This document shows positions 16,788 to 23,864 of a stretch of DNA of 64,000 nucleotides, one piece after another. The position numbers and the translations under genes were made by a program. The stretch comes from Lysobacter auxotrophicus (GTDB lineage Bacteria; Pseudomonadota; Gammaproteobacteria; Xanthomonadales; Xanthomonadaceae). The notes under the pieces are model-generated. The model was not told the DNA's origin and searched no databases. It saw nothing but the letters and a program-made list of their open reading frames with translations. The stretch lies in assembly GCF_027924565.1 (NCBI RefSeq), contig NZ_AP027041.1:3410001-3474000 (forward strand). The letters are read 5' to 3'. The first letter of the stretch is position 1; every line of letters starts with the position of its first letter.

Positions 16788-18563
16788 ATGAGCGCCATCG
16801 CCAACGACATCGCCGCCGACTTCCTCATCGAAGCGCGCGAGATCCTCGACCAGCTCGGCGAGCAGATGGTCGCGCTGGAGCACGCGCCGACCGATCGCGA
16901 CGCGCTCAACGCCGTGTTCCGCGGCTTCCACACCATCAAGGGCGGCGCGGGCTTCCTCGACTTCGGCCCGATGGTGGAGATCTGCCACGCGGTCGAAGAC
17001 CGCCTGAACGTCGCGCGCGACGGCACGGTGCCGATGGACGCCGACGCGTTCGACGGCGCGCAGCAATCGCTGGATCTGCTTGTCGACATGCTCGCCGCCG
17101 TGTCCAACGGCGAGGAACCCGAACACGCACCGCCGGCGCTGCTGAAGTCGCTGCGCGATGGCACCGGCGCGTTCGTCACGCACGTCGCGACGATTTCGCC
17201 GAAGCCGGCCGCAAAACCTGCGCCGGCGCATGCCGAAGTCGACCTGGAAGCCGAATTCGAGGCGATGCTGGACCAGATGCACGGCGCCGGCGGCGTGCCG
17301 GGCGCGGTGCCGATGCCGGCCGCCGCGCCCTCGCCCGCACGCCAGCCCAAGGCGCCCGCCGCGAACGCGCACGCCAAGGCCGAAGACCCGACGGTGCGCG
17401 TCGACGTGCGACGCCTGGACGCGATGGTCGACCTCGTCGGCGAACTCGTGCTCGCGCGCAACCGCCTCAAGACCATCCGCCCGCGCCTTCGCGATGAAGA
17501 CCTCGACCGCGCGGTGACCGCGCTCGATGTCGCCACCTCGCGCCTGCAGTCGGCGGTGATGATGGTGCGCATGCAGCCGGTCGGCCGCGTGTTCGCGCGT
17601 TTCCCCAAGCTCGCGCGCGACGTCGCGCGGCAGGTGAAGAAGTCGGTCGAGCTGGAAATCATCGGCGCGGAAACCGAACTGGATCGCAACCTCGTGGAAG
17701 CGCTGGCCGATCCGCTCGTGCACCTGGTGCGCAACGCGATCGACCATGGCATCGAATCGCCCGACGCGCGCCGCGCCGCCGGCAAGCCCGAACAGGGCAC
17801 GGTGCGCCTGTCCGCGCAGCAGGAAGGCGACCACGTCTCCATCGAGGTCAGCGACGACGGCGCCGGCATCGACCCGGAAAAGATCCGCCGCAGCGCGATC
17901 AAGAAGGGGCTGATCGATTCCGACGCGGCCGCGCGCCTGACCTCGGACGAATGCCTCAACCTGATTTTCCTCGCGGGGTTTTCCACGCGCAGCGAGGTCA
18001 GCGACCTGTCCGGGCGCGGCGTCGGCATGGACGTGGTGCAGTCGAAGATCCGCGAACTCTCCGGCCAGGTGCAGATCCATTCGGAAGTCGGCCGCGGTTC
18101 GCGCTTCGCGATCCGCGTGCCGCTGACGCTGGCGATCCTGCCGACGCTGCTGATCGAGCTGGAGGACGACGTCTACGCGCTGCCGCTGGTGCGCGTGGTC
18201 GAAGTGCTGGCGCACGAACGCATCGAACCGCTGTGGGTGGACGGCCAGCGCATGCTCGACCTGCGCGACCAGCCGCTGCCGCTGATCGACCTGCGCACCT
18301 GGCTCGGCCTGCCGCCCGAACCGCGCACCACCACGACCTGCGTGGTGCTGCAGTCCGGCGACGCGCGCTTCTGCCTGACGGTGGATCGCGTGCGCGGCCG
18401 CGAGGAAGTGGTGATCAAGGCCCTGCCCCGCACGCTGCGCGGCCTGGCCGGTTACGCCGGCGCCAGCCTGGTCGGCGACGGCCGCATGGCGCTGATCCTG
18501 GATGTCGACGCACTGCTCAGGACCGGGCTGCGCGGCTCAAGTAGTGGCGCGAAGGACCGTTAA
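16788..18563 (+). CDS. cheA: Chemotaxis histidine kinase CheA (set 1)
   Basis: CheA phosphorylates CheY and CheB under receptor control. Of 591 residues, the Hpt domain (1-105) has the phospho-acceptor His48 (RGFHTIKGGAGFLDF). A linker of about 100 residues (Ala/Pro-rich) has no obvious P2 domain. Dimerisation (~205-270) and HATPase domains follow, with LVRNAIDHGIESP (N box), DDGAGIDPEKI (G1) and SGRGVGMDVVQSKI (G2). The CheW-like domain closes the protein. ATG 16788 lies behind AGAG-type purines. CheW for this set is presumably the 160-residue protein at 26018 or the ParP-like protein at 21565. Confidence 0.95.
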   Translation: MSAIANDIAADFLIEAREILDQLGEQMVALEHAPTDRDALNAVFRGFHTIKGGAGFLDFGPMVEICHAVEDRLNVARDGTVPMDADAFDGAQQSLDLLVDMLAAVSNGEEPEHAPPALLKSLRDGTGAFVTHVATISPKPAAKPAPAHAEVDLEAEFEAMLDQMHGAGGVPGAVPMPAAAPSPARQPKAPAANAHAKAEDPTVRVDVRRLDAMVDLVGELVLARNRLKTIRPRLRDEDLDRAVTALDVATSRLQSAVMMVRMQPVGRVFARFPKLARDVARQVKKSVELEIIGAETELDRNLVEALADPLVHLVRNAIDHGIESPDARRAAGKPEQGTVRLSAQQEGDHVSIEVSDDGAGIDPEKIRRSAIKKGLIDSDAAARLTSDECLNLIFLAGFSTRSEVSDLSGRGVGMDVVQSKIRELSGQVQIHSEVGRGSRFAIRVPLTLAILPTLLIELEDDVYALPLVRVVEVLAHERIEPLWVDGQRMLDLRDQPLPLIDLRTWLGLPPEPRTTTTCVVLQSGDARFCLTVDRVRGREEVVIKALPRTLRGLAGYAGASLVGDGRMALILDVDALLRTGLRGSSSGAKDR

Positions 18564-18590
18564 GACGGACGAAGGATCGCGATCGCTTCT

Positions 18591-18773
18591 CCTTCTTCCG
18601 CAAGCGGGACGTTGGTTATCCCTTCTCCCGCAAGCGGGGGGTTGGTTATCCCTTCTCCCGCGAGCGGGGGGTTGGACATCCCTTCTCCCGCAAGCGGGAG
18701 AAGGTGCCCCGAAGGGGCGGATGAGGGTGCGCCCTCACCCCGGCCCTCTCCCGCACGCGGGAGAGGGGGAACA
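18591..18773 (+). repeat. 30-bp tandem repeat and palindromes before motA
   Basis: Units starting at 18591, 18621, 18651 and (partial) 18681 share the frame CCTTCTCCCGCAAGCGGG followed by GGTTGGTTATC, an exact 30-base period with few changes. A CTTCTCCCGC/GCGGGAGAAGG hairpin and a variant family B palindrome (18731-18773) follow. The 237-base gap holds no gene. The open frame through it is repeat translation (IPSPASGGL). Confidence 0.9.
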
Positions 18774-18800
18774 CCGAAACGAACGGACGACTTCCCAACG

Positions 18801-19541
18801 ATGGACAGACTCAGCGTAATCGGCATCGTACTCGCGCTCGTCGCGCTGGTCGGCGGCAGCATCCTCAAGGGTGCGGGCCTGTCCGGCCTGTGGTCGCCGG
18901 CCGCGTTCGTCATCGTGATCCTCGGCACCATCGCCGCGATCCTGGTGCAGACGCCGATGGCGACGTTCAAGCGTGCGCTGGCGATCGTGCGCTGGGTGTT
19001 CCGCCCGCCCATGCAGGACCGCCCGGCGATGATCGCGCGCCTGGTCGAATGGTCCACCGTCGCGCGCCGCCAGGGTTTGCTCGGCCTGGAGGCCGAAGTG
19101 AACGCGCAGGACGATGCGTTCGTGCGCAAGGGCCTGCAGATGGTCGTGGACGGCGTGGAGCCGGAGAACATCCGCGCGATGCTGGAGATCGAACTGCACG
19201 GCCAGTCGCAGCGCGACCTCGCCGCGGCGAAGGTGTTCGAAGGCGCCGGCATCTACTCGCCGACGCTGGGCATCATCGGCGCGGTGCTCGGCCTGATGGC
19301 GGTGATGAAGAACCTCGCCGACCCGAGCAAGCTCGGCCACGGCATCGCGGCCGCATTCACCGCGACGATCTACGGCATTGGCCTTGCGAACCTGGTGCTG
19401 CTGCCGATGGCGGCCAAGCTGAAGGGCCTGGTCAACCAGCAGGCCGACGAGCGCGAGATGATCATCGAAGGCCTGATCGGCATCGCCCAGGGCGAGAACC
19501 CGCGCAACATCGAAGCGCGGCTCAACGGCTTCGTGGTCTGA
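18801..19541 (+). CDS. motA: Flagellar stator protein MotA (MotC type)
   Basis: The proton-channel stator subunit, 246 residues with four membrane helices: 6-25, about 32-50, and the pair near 150-205 containing YSPTLGIIGAVLGLMAVMKN. The cytoplasmic loop between helices 2 and 3 carries charged residues that meet FliG. The GGSILKGAG motif after helix 1 and the overall length resemble the MotC/PomA branch rather than enteric MotA (295 residues). Upstream in-frame sequence is tandem repeat; ATG 18801 gives a normal N-terminus. motB follows after 19 bases. Confidence 0.93.
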   Translation: MDRLSVIGIVLALVALVGGSILKGAGLSGLWSPAAFVIVILGTIAAILVQTPMATFKRALAIVRWVFRPPMQDRPAMIARLVEWSTVARRQGLLGLEAEVNAQDDAFVRKGLQMVVDGVEPENIRAMLEIELHGQSQRDLAAAKVFEGAGIYSPTLGIIGAVLGLMAVMKNLADPSKLGHGIAAAFTATIYGIGLANLVLLPMAAKLKGLVNQQADEREMIIEGLIGIAQGENPRNIEARLNGFVV

Positions 19542-19560
19542 CGGAGCCGGAACGACAGCC

Positions 19561-20676
19561 ATGGCCGGGCGCCGCCGCCACCAGCACGAAGAACACGCGA
19601 ACCACGAAGCCTGGGCGATCCCCTATGGCGACCTGATCACGCTGCTGCTCGCCTTCTTCGTGGTGATGTACGCGATTTCCTCGATCAACGAAGGCAAGTA
19701 CCGCGTGCTGGCCGATGCGTTGTCCTCCGCGTTCGGCGGCCCGCCGCGCACGGTGTCGCCGATCCAGCTGGGCATGCACCAGCTGCGCGGTTCGGCGTTC
19801 GATCGCCCCTCCCTGGTGACGCCGGGCTCCAAGTCGGGACCGTCGTCCTCCACGCCCATCGCCTCGCCGCGCATGAAGCAGGTGCTGGACATGCCGACCT
19901 TCGGCGCGAACGGCAGCGGCAGTGGCAGTGGAATGGATGCCGCACGCGAGATGTCCGAGCGCGAGACCGCCCAGGGCGCGCAACTGCATTCGATCGGCCG
20001 CCGCATCCAGGAAGCGCTGTCGGAACTGGTGAAGCAGAAGCTGGTCACCGTGCGCCGCAGCTACAACTTCCTGGAAGTCGAGATCCAGAGCGACATCCTC
20101 TTCGCCAGCGGCGTGGCCGTGCCGAACCCGCAGGCGGTCGACACCGTGCGCCGCATCGCCACCGTGCTGGCCGACGAGCCCAACGCGCTGCGCGTGGAGG
20201 GCTACACCGACAACATGCCGATCGCCACCGCGCAGTTCCCTTCGAACTGGGAGTTGTCGACCGCGCGCGCGGCGAGCATCGTGCACGTGATGTCGCAGGC
20301 CGGCATTTCGCCGAGCCGTCTTGCGGTGGTCGGCTACGGCCAGTACCAGCCGATCGCCGACAACGCCACGCCCGAAGGCCGCAACGCGAACCGCCGCGTG
20401 CTGCTGGTGATCCTCGCCAGCCCGCAGGGGCCGGACGCGATCGAGGAGCGCGGTCCGGCGAGCATCGCGCTGGACGACTCCGCCGACGAGGCACGCGCTG
20501 CCGATACCGACGCTGTGGATGCCGACCTCTACCCCGCCGTGAAGGCGCCCGGCGCCGCCGCGGCCGCTGCGCGCGCGCATGGCGCGGGCAACGAAGGCAT
20601 CGCCTCCGACACCGCACGCGCCGCCGCCGCGGCACGAAGCACTTCCACCTCCACCACCCAACCGGGAGCGGGCTGA
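19561..20676 (+). CDS. motB: Flagellar stator protein MotB (MotD type)
   Basis: This partner of MotA anchors the stator to peptidoglycan. The single membrane helix follows AWAIPYGDLITLLLAFFVVM, where D24 is the proton-binding aspartate. The plug region and a Ser/Gly-rich linker follow, then an OmpA-like domain (about 165-290) with VEGYTDNMPI and NWELSTARAASIV. The last ~75 residues are an Ala/Thr-rich tail of unknown role, longer than usual. The stop overlaps the ParA start. Position before parC/parP is the same as that of motD in Pseudomonas. Confidence 0.94.
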   Translation: MAGRRRHQHEEHANHEAWAIPYGDLITLLLAFFVVMYAISSINEGKYRVLADALSSAFGGPPRTVSPIQLGMHQLRGSAFDRPSLVTPGSKSGPSSSTPIASPRMKQVLDMPTFGANGSGSGSGMDAAREMSERETAQGAQLHSIGRRIQEALSELVKQKLVTVRRSYNFLEVEIQSDILFASGVAVPNPQAVDTVRRIATVLADEPNALRVEGYTDNMPIATAQFPSNWELSTARAASIVHVMSQAGISPSRLAVVGYGQYQPIADNATPEGRNANRRVLLVILASPQGPDAIEERGPASIALDDSADEARAADTDAVDADLYPAVKAPGAAAAAARAHGAGNEGIASDTARAAAAARSTSTSTTQPGAG

Positions 20677-21455
20677 TGCGCGCCTGGGCTATTGCCAACC
20701 AGAAGGGCGGCGTCGGCAAGACGACGACGTCGCTGTGTCTTGCACGCGGGCTTGCCACCGCGGGAAACCGCGTGCTGCTGCTCGACCTCGATCCGCACGC
20801 GTCGCTGACGCGCGCCTTCGAGATCCCCGCCGATCCGCCGCCGCCCGGCACCCACGACCTGTTCGCCAACAACGGCGTCGGGCTGCTGGAACTGGCGCGC
20901 TACACGCAGATCCCGGACCTGCAGGTCGTCGCCGCGCAACCCGCTCTGGCGACGCTGGAACGTCGCGGCGCGACGCAGCCGGGCCTCGGGCTCGCGCTCG
21001 GTCGCGCGCTGCACACCGTGCGCGAGGTCTACGACTACGTGCTGATGGACTGCCCGCCCACGCTCGGCCTGCTGATGGTCAACGCGCTGGCGGCGGCCGA
21101 CCGGTTGATCGTGCCGACGCAGACCGATCCGCTCGCGCTGCACGGGCTGGCCGACATGCTGCGCACGGCGGAGATGGTCGAGCGCTCGCGCCGTCGTCCA
21201 CTGCCGCGCCACGTGCTGCCGACGCTGTTCGACCGGCGCACGCGCACGGGCGTTGCGAGCCTGTACGAGCTGCAGGACCGCTACGGCGAACGCGTCTGGC
21301 CGCACGCCGTGCCGATGGACACGCGCCTTCGCGACGCCGCCGCGCTGGTGAAGTCCGACCCGCCGGACGGCCGCGGCGTCGACATGTACCGACGTGCGCT
21401 GAAGTGGCTGCTGGAGCAGGAAGCCGCCAGCGAGTCGCACAAGGAAGCGGCGTGA
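20676..21455 (+). CDS. parC: ParA-family ATPase, ParC-like
   Basis: A 259-residue Walker-type ATPase with the deviant P-loop QKGGVGKTTTSLCLARGL at 9-26, LLLDLDPHASLTRAF and DCPPTLGLLMVNAL. In Vibrio and Pseudomonas the ParA protein encoded beside the stator and a CheW-domain protein is ParC, which brings chemoreceptor arrays to the pole. The identical neighbourhood (motB before, ParP-like CheW protein after) supports that role. A chromosome-partitioning Soj is less likely because no parB is nearby. The start overlaps the motB stop (TGATG). Confidence 0.8.
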   Translation: MRAWAIANQKGGVGKTTTSLCLARGLATAGNRVLLLDLDPHASLTRAFEIPADPPPPGTHDLFANNGVGLLELARYTQIPDLQVVAAQPALATLERRGATQPGLGLALGRALHTVREVYDYVLMDCPPTLGLLMVNALAAADRLIVPTQTDPLALHGLADMLRTAEMVERSRRRPLPRHVLPTLFDRRTRTGVASLYELQDRYGERVWPHAVPMDTRLRDAAALVKSDPPDGRGVDMYRRALKWLLEQEAASESHKEAA

Positions 21456-21530
21456 GTTTTGCAGGGTCCCTTCGTCACCGGCGCGAAGACGCCGGCGACG
21501 CGCGATCTGTTCCACCGCATCAAGACACTG

Positions 21531-21556
21531 GATTCCCGCCTTCGCGGGAATGACGG
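21531..21556 (+). repeat. Family C-type hairpin before the ParP-like gene
   Basis: GATTCCCGCCTTCGCGGGAATGAC: arms ATTCCCGC and GCGGGAAT around CTTC. Its right end contains ATG 21550, a possible but less likely start of the following gene. Confidence 0.8.
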
Positions 21557-21564
21557 AAGTAGAC

Positions 21565-22692
21565 ATGAACCACCCCGCCCTCGACGCCTACCTGGACGAA
21601 CTGCTCGACCTCACGGTCGATGCGGTGGCGCCCGCGCCTGTCGCGGCGAATGCGCCGGTCATGGCCGTCGCGGACGAGACCGCCGTCGCGGCACCGATCG
21701 ACGCCACTGCTTTGCCCGAGACCATCGAGTCGCCGGACGTCGAGGTTCCGGCGCCCGGCGATGTTCCGTCGCCGGCGATCGAAATGTCGTCGCCCGTCGA
21801 CGCGGGGCTGCTCGCCGAACTCGACGCCGATCCGTTGTTCGCCGCGCAGGCGCCTGCCGCCGCCGTTGAACCTCCGGCCGCGGACCCGATCGCGTCGATC
21901 GATCCCGGCCTGCTCGCGGAGCTGGCGTCCGATCCGCTGTTCGCCGGGCAGTTCGCTGCACCGGCGGACCTCGCGCCCGCGACACCGCAGATCGATCCGG
22001 GCCTGCTCGCGGAGCTGGATTCGGATCCGTTGTTCGCTGCGGCCATGGCGGCGCCTGCCGCGCCTGCACTGCAGATCGACCCGGGCCTGCTCGCCGAACT
22101 GGATTCGGACCCGTTGTTCGCCGCGGCGATGGCGGCTCCGGCTGCGCCTGTCGCACCGAAGCCCGCGCCGACGCCGGCGCCGGCACACCGACCCGCGCCG
22201 CGCGCCCCGATGCCGCACCCCGATGCGCGCAGCGGCCTGCGTCCGGTCGAACTCACGCCGCCGGCGTTGCCGCCGTCGGTCACCACGACGCATCGCTGGC
22301 TGCGCGTCGCCGTCGGCGAGGACAGTTACGCCGTCGAACTGCTGCGCGTGCAGGAAGTCGGCCGCACCGTGCCGATCGTCGCCATGCGCGGCGCCGCGCC
22401 GTCGGTGCTGGGCGCGATGAACCTGCGCGGCCGCATCGTGCCCGTGTTCGACCTGGGCCTGTGGCTGGGCACCGGTCGCGTCGTTCCGGACGAGCGCGCG
22501 CGCATCGTCGTGGTGGAACGCGACAACGAACTGATCGGCGCGCTGGTCAGCGCGGTCGACGACGTGGTGACGCTCGGCCCCGACCGCATCGAACCGCCGC
22601 TGATGGCCGCGCCGTCGCGGGCGATCGTGGGCGTGGCGCGCGTGGTGGCGAAGCCTACCGTTCTGCTGGATGCGAATGCGTTGTTTGGGTGA
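21565..22692 (+). CDS. parP: CheW-domain protein with repetitive linker, ParP-like
   Basis: The C-terminal ~140 residues form a CheW domain (RWLRVAVGEDSYAVELLRVQ, LGAMNLRGRIVPVFDLGLWL). The N-terminal ~200 residues are Ala/Pro-rich and carry four imperfect copies of a DPGLLAELDSDPLFAA motif. ParP in Vibrio joins ParC to CheA and stabilises polar arrays through its CheW-like domain, and the gene order here (motB-parC-this) matches. Start choice: ATG 21565 has GGAAG five bases upstream; ATG 21550 lies in a hairpin repeat. It could also serve as a CheW coupling protein for CheA set 1. The repeats may bind partners several at a time, which is inference. Confidence 0.75.
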   Translation: MNHPALDAYLDELLDLTVDAVAPAPVAANAPVMAVADETAVAAPIDATALPETIESPDVEVPAPGDVPSPAIEMSSPVDAGLLAELDADPLFAAQAPAAAVEPPAADPIASIDPGLLAELASDPLFAGQFAAPADLAPATPQIDPGLLAELDSDPLFAAAMAAPAAPALQIDPGLLAELDSDPLFAAAMAAPAAPVAPKPAPTPAPAHRPAPRAPMPHPDARSGLRPVELTPPALPPSVTTTHRWLRVAVGEDSYAVELLRVQEVGRTVPIVAMRGAAPSVLGAMNLRGRIVPVFDLGLWLGTGRVVPDERARIVVVERDNELIGALVSAVDDVVTLGPDRIEPPLMAAPSRAIVGVARVVAKPTVLLDANALFG

Positions 22693-22706
22693 GGCAGGCC
22701 GCTTAC

Positions 22707-23028
22707 GCGGCACTGCCGCGTGGCCTGCCGAACGACCGGCCACGGAGGGCCGGGCCGGGCGTTCCGAAGCGAGAGCGTCGCGCCATGGATGGCTTCGATA
22801 ACCGCAACGAAGGCGCGCGCACTTGTAGCCCGGGTAAGGCCGAAGGCCGCACCCGGGGGAACGATCGTCCCGGAACATCCGCCCGTCAGCCATGCAACGC
22901 GCTGCGGCGCGCTCATCGTCGCAGGGCTGGATTGCACGACGGCGCGGTGCGCTCCGCTTACGCGGACTACAAGCGCTGCGCGGCGTCGCAACCCCTCCCC
23001 AACCCTCCCCTGCGCGCAGGGGAGGGAG
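22707..23028 (+). repeat. Mixed repeat block before the STAS gene (families E, A, D)
   Basis: The 423-base gap holds three elements: 22707-22793, the inverted form of the 117-bp family E unit found at 55886-56190 (shared GCGGCACTGCCGCGTGGCCT core); 22823-22972, a decayed and interrupted family A element; and 22991-23028, a family D palindrome. No gene was seen. The FliA-type promoter follows 26 bases later. Confidence 0.85.
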
Positions 23029-23053
23029 CAGAAACCGGCTTCGGCTACTGCAC

Positions 23054-23080
23054 TCAAGTCCCCGCCGCCCCCGCCGTTAT
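23054..23080 (+). promoter_or_regulatory. FliA (sigma28) promoter before the second chemotaxis operon
   Basis: TCAAG, 14 bases, GCCGTTAT: the -35 form resembles the Pseudomonas FliA consensus, and the spacing equals that of the enteric consensus (TAAAG-N14-GCCGATAA). It ends 36 bases before the STAS gene ATG, so the leader would be about 30 bases. Confidence 0.72.
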
Positions 23081-23115
23081 CCCATTCGAATGACCACGGC
23101 GAACCACACACAGCC

Positions 23116-23400
23116 ATGAACGCACTGCCTCTTCCCTCCGACCTCGGCATCGAACACGTCGCCGACCTGCAGGCCACGCTGCGCCCGCACCTGGAGGACG
23201 CCGAACCGCTGTCGCTCACCGGCGATGCCGTCGAGCGCGTGCACACGGCCGGGCTGCAGATGCTGCATGCCTTCGTGCGCGAACGCGCCGCGCTGGGACT
23301 GGCGACCGTCGTGACGGGCGCCTCGCCCGTGCTCGCCGACGCCGCGCGCCAGCTCGCGCTCGCCAAGAGCCTCGGCGTCGATGCGCCGACCGCCGCCTGA
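23116..23400 (+). CDS. STAS-domain protein heading the second chemotaxis cluster
   Basis: A 94-residue single STAS (anti-sigma-antagonist-like) domain. The region corresponding to the phosphorylated loop reads DAVERVHTAGLQMLHAF, with Thr where Ser is common. Small STAS proteins of this kind head several chemosensory operons in Pseudomonas and Xanthomonas relatives, where their role is unclear. Here it lies behind a FliA-type promoter and precedes a CheY-like regulator by 45 bases. It could be an MlaB-like protein by fold, but no mla genes are present. The ATG at 23116 avoids the repeat-derived upstream frame. Confidence 0.75.
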   Translation: MNALPLPSDLGIEHVADLQATLRPHLEDAEPLSLTGDAVERVHTAGLQMLHAFVRERAALGLATVVTGASPVLADAARQLALAKSLGVDAPTAA

Positions 23401-23445
23401 CCGAACCCCACCTTTCCTTTCCACTTCAAACAGAAGCCGGCCACG

Positions 23446-23811
23446 ATGTCCAAGAACCTGCTGATCGTCGACGACTCCACCTCCATGCGGCAGATGGTCG
23501 CCTTCGCCCTGACCGGCGGCGGCTTCAACGTGCGCGAAGCCGAGGACGGCCAGGCCGCGCTCGACGTCGCCAAGACCCAGCGTTTCGACGCGGTGGTGAC
23601 CGACGTGAACATGCCGCGCATGGACGGCATCGAACTGATCCGCCAGCTGCGCCAGCTGCCGGATTACCGCTTCACCCCGCTGCTGATGCTCACCACCGAA
23701 TCCGGTGGCGACAAGAAGGCCGAAGGCAAGGCCGCCGGCGCGACCGGCTGGCTGGTCAAGCCGTTCGATCCGGAACAGCTGCTCGCGACCGTCCGCAAGG
23801 TCCTGGGCTGA
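23446..23811 (+). CDS. CheY-like response regulator (set 2)
   Basis: A single receiver domain of 121 residues. Acidic pocket LLIVDDSTSMRQ (D9, D10), phospho-acceptor D53 (TDVNMPRMDGIE), switch Thr in LMLTTESGG and the conserved Lys of LVKPFDP are all present. No output domain. It is closer to the regulators of accessory chemosensory systems than to the FliM-binding CheY at 15592, but direct motor binding cannot be ruled out. It lies 53 bases ahead of the second cheA, its likely kinase. Confidence 0.9.
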   Translation: MSKNLLIVDDSTSMRQMVAFALTGGGFNVREAEDGQAALDVAKTQRFDAVVTDVNMPRMDGIELIRQLRQLPDYRFTPLLMLTTESGGDKKAEGKAAGATGWLVKPFDPEQLLATVRKVLG

Positions 23812-23864
23812 TCCGTTCCGCCTGACCCTTCGCACTTCCGCCCGATACGAACCGAGCCGTCACG

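Noticed and set aside
18591-18690. 30-bp repeats as a CRISPR array
   Set aside because: The units are contiguous with no unique spacers and no cas genes are near.
20676-21455. Chromosome-partition ParA/Soj
   Set aside because: No parB or parS nearby, and the stator and CheW neighbours fit ParC of the polar array system.
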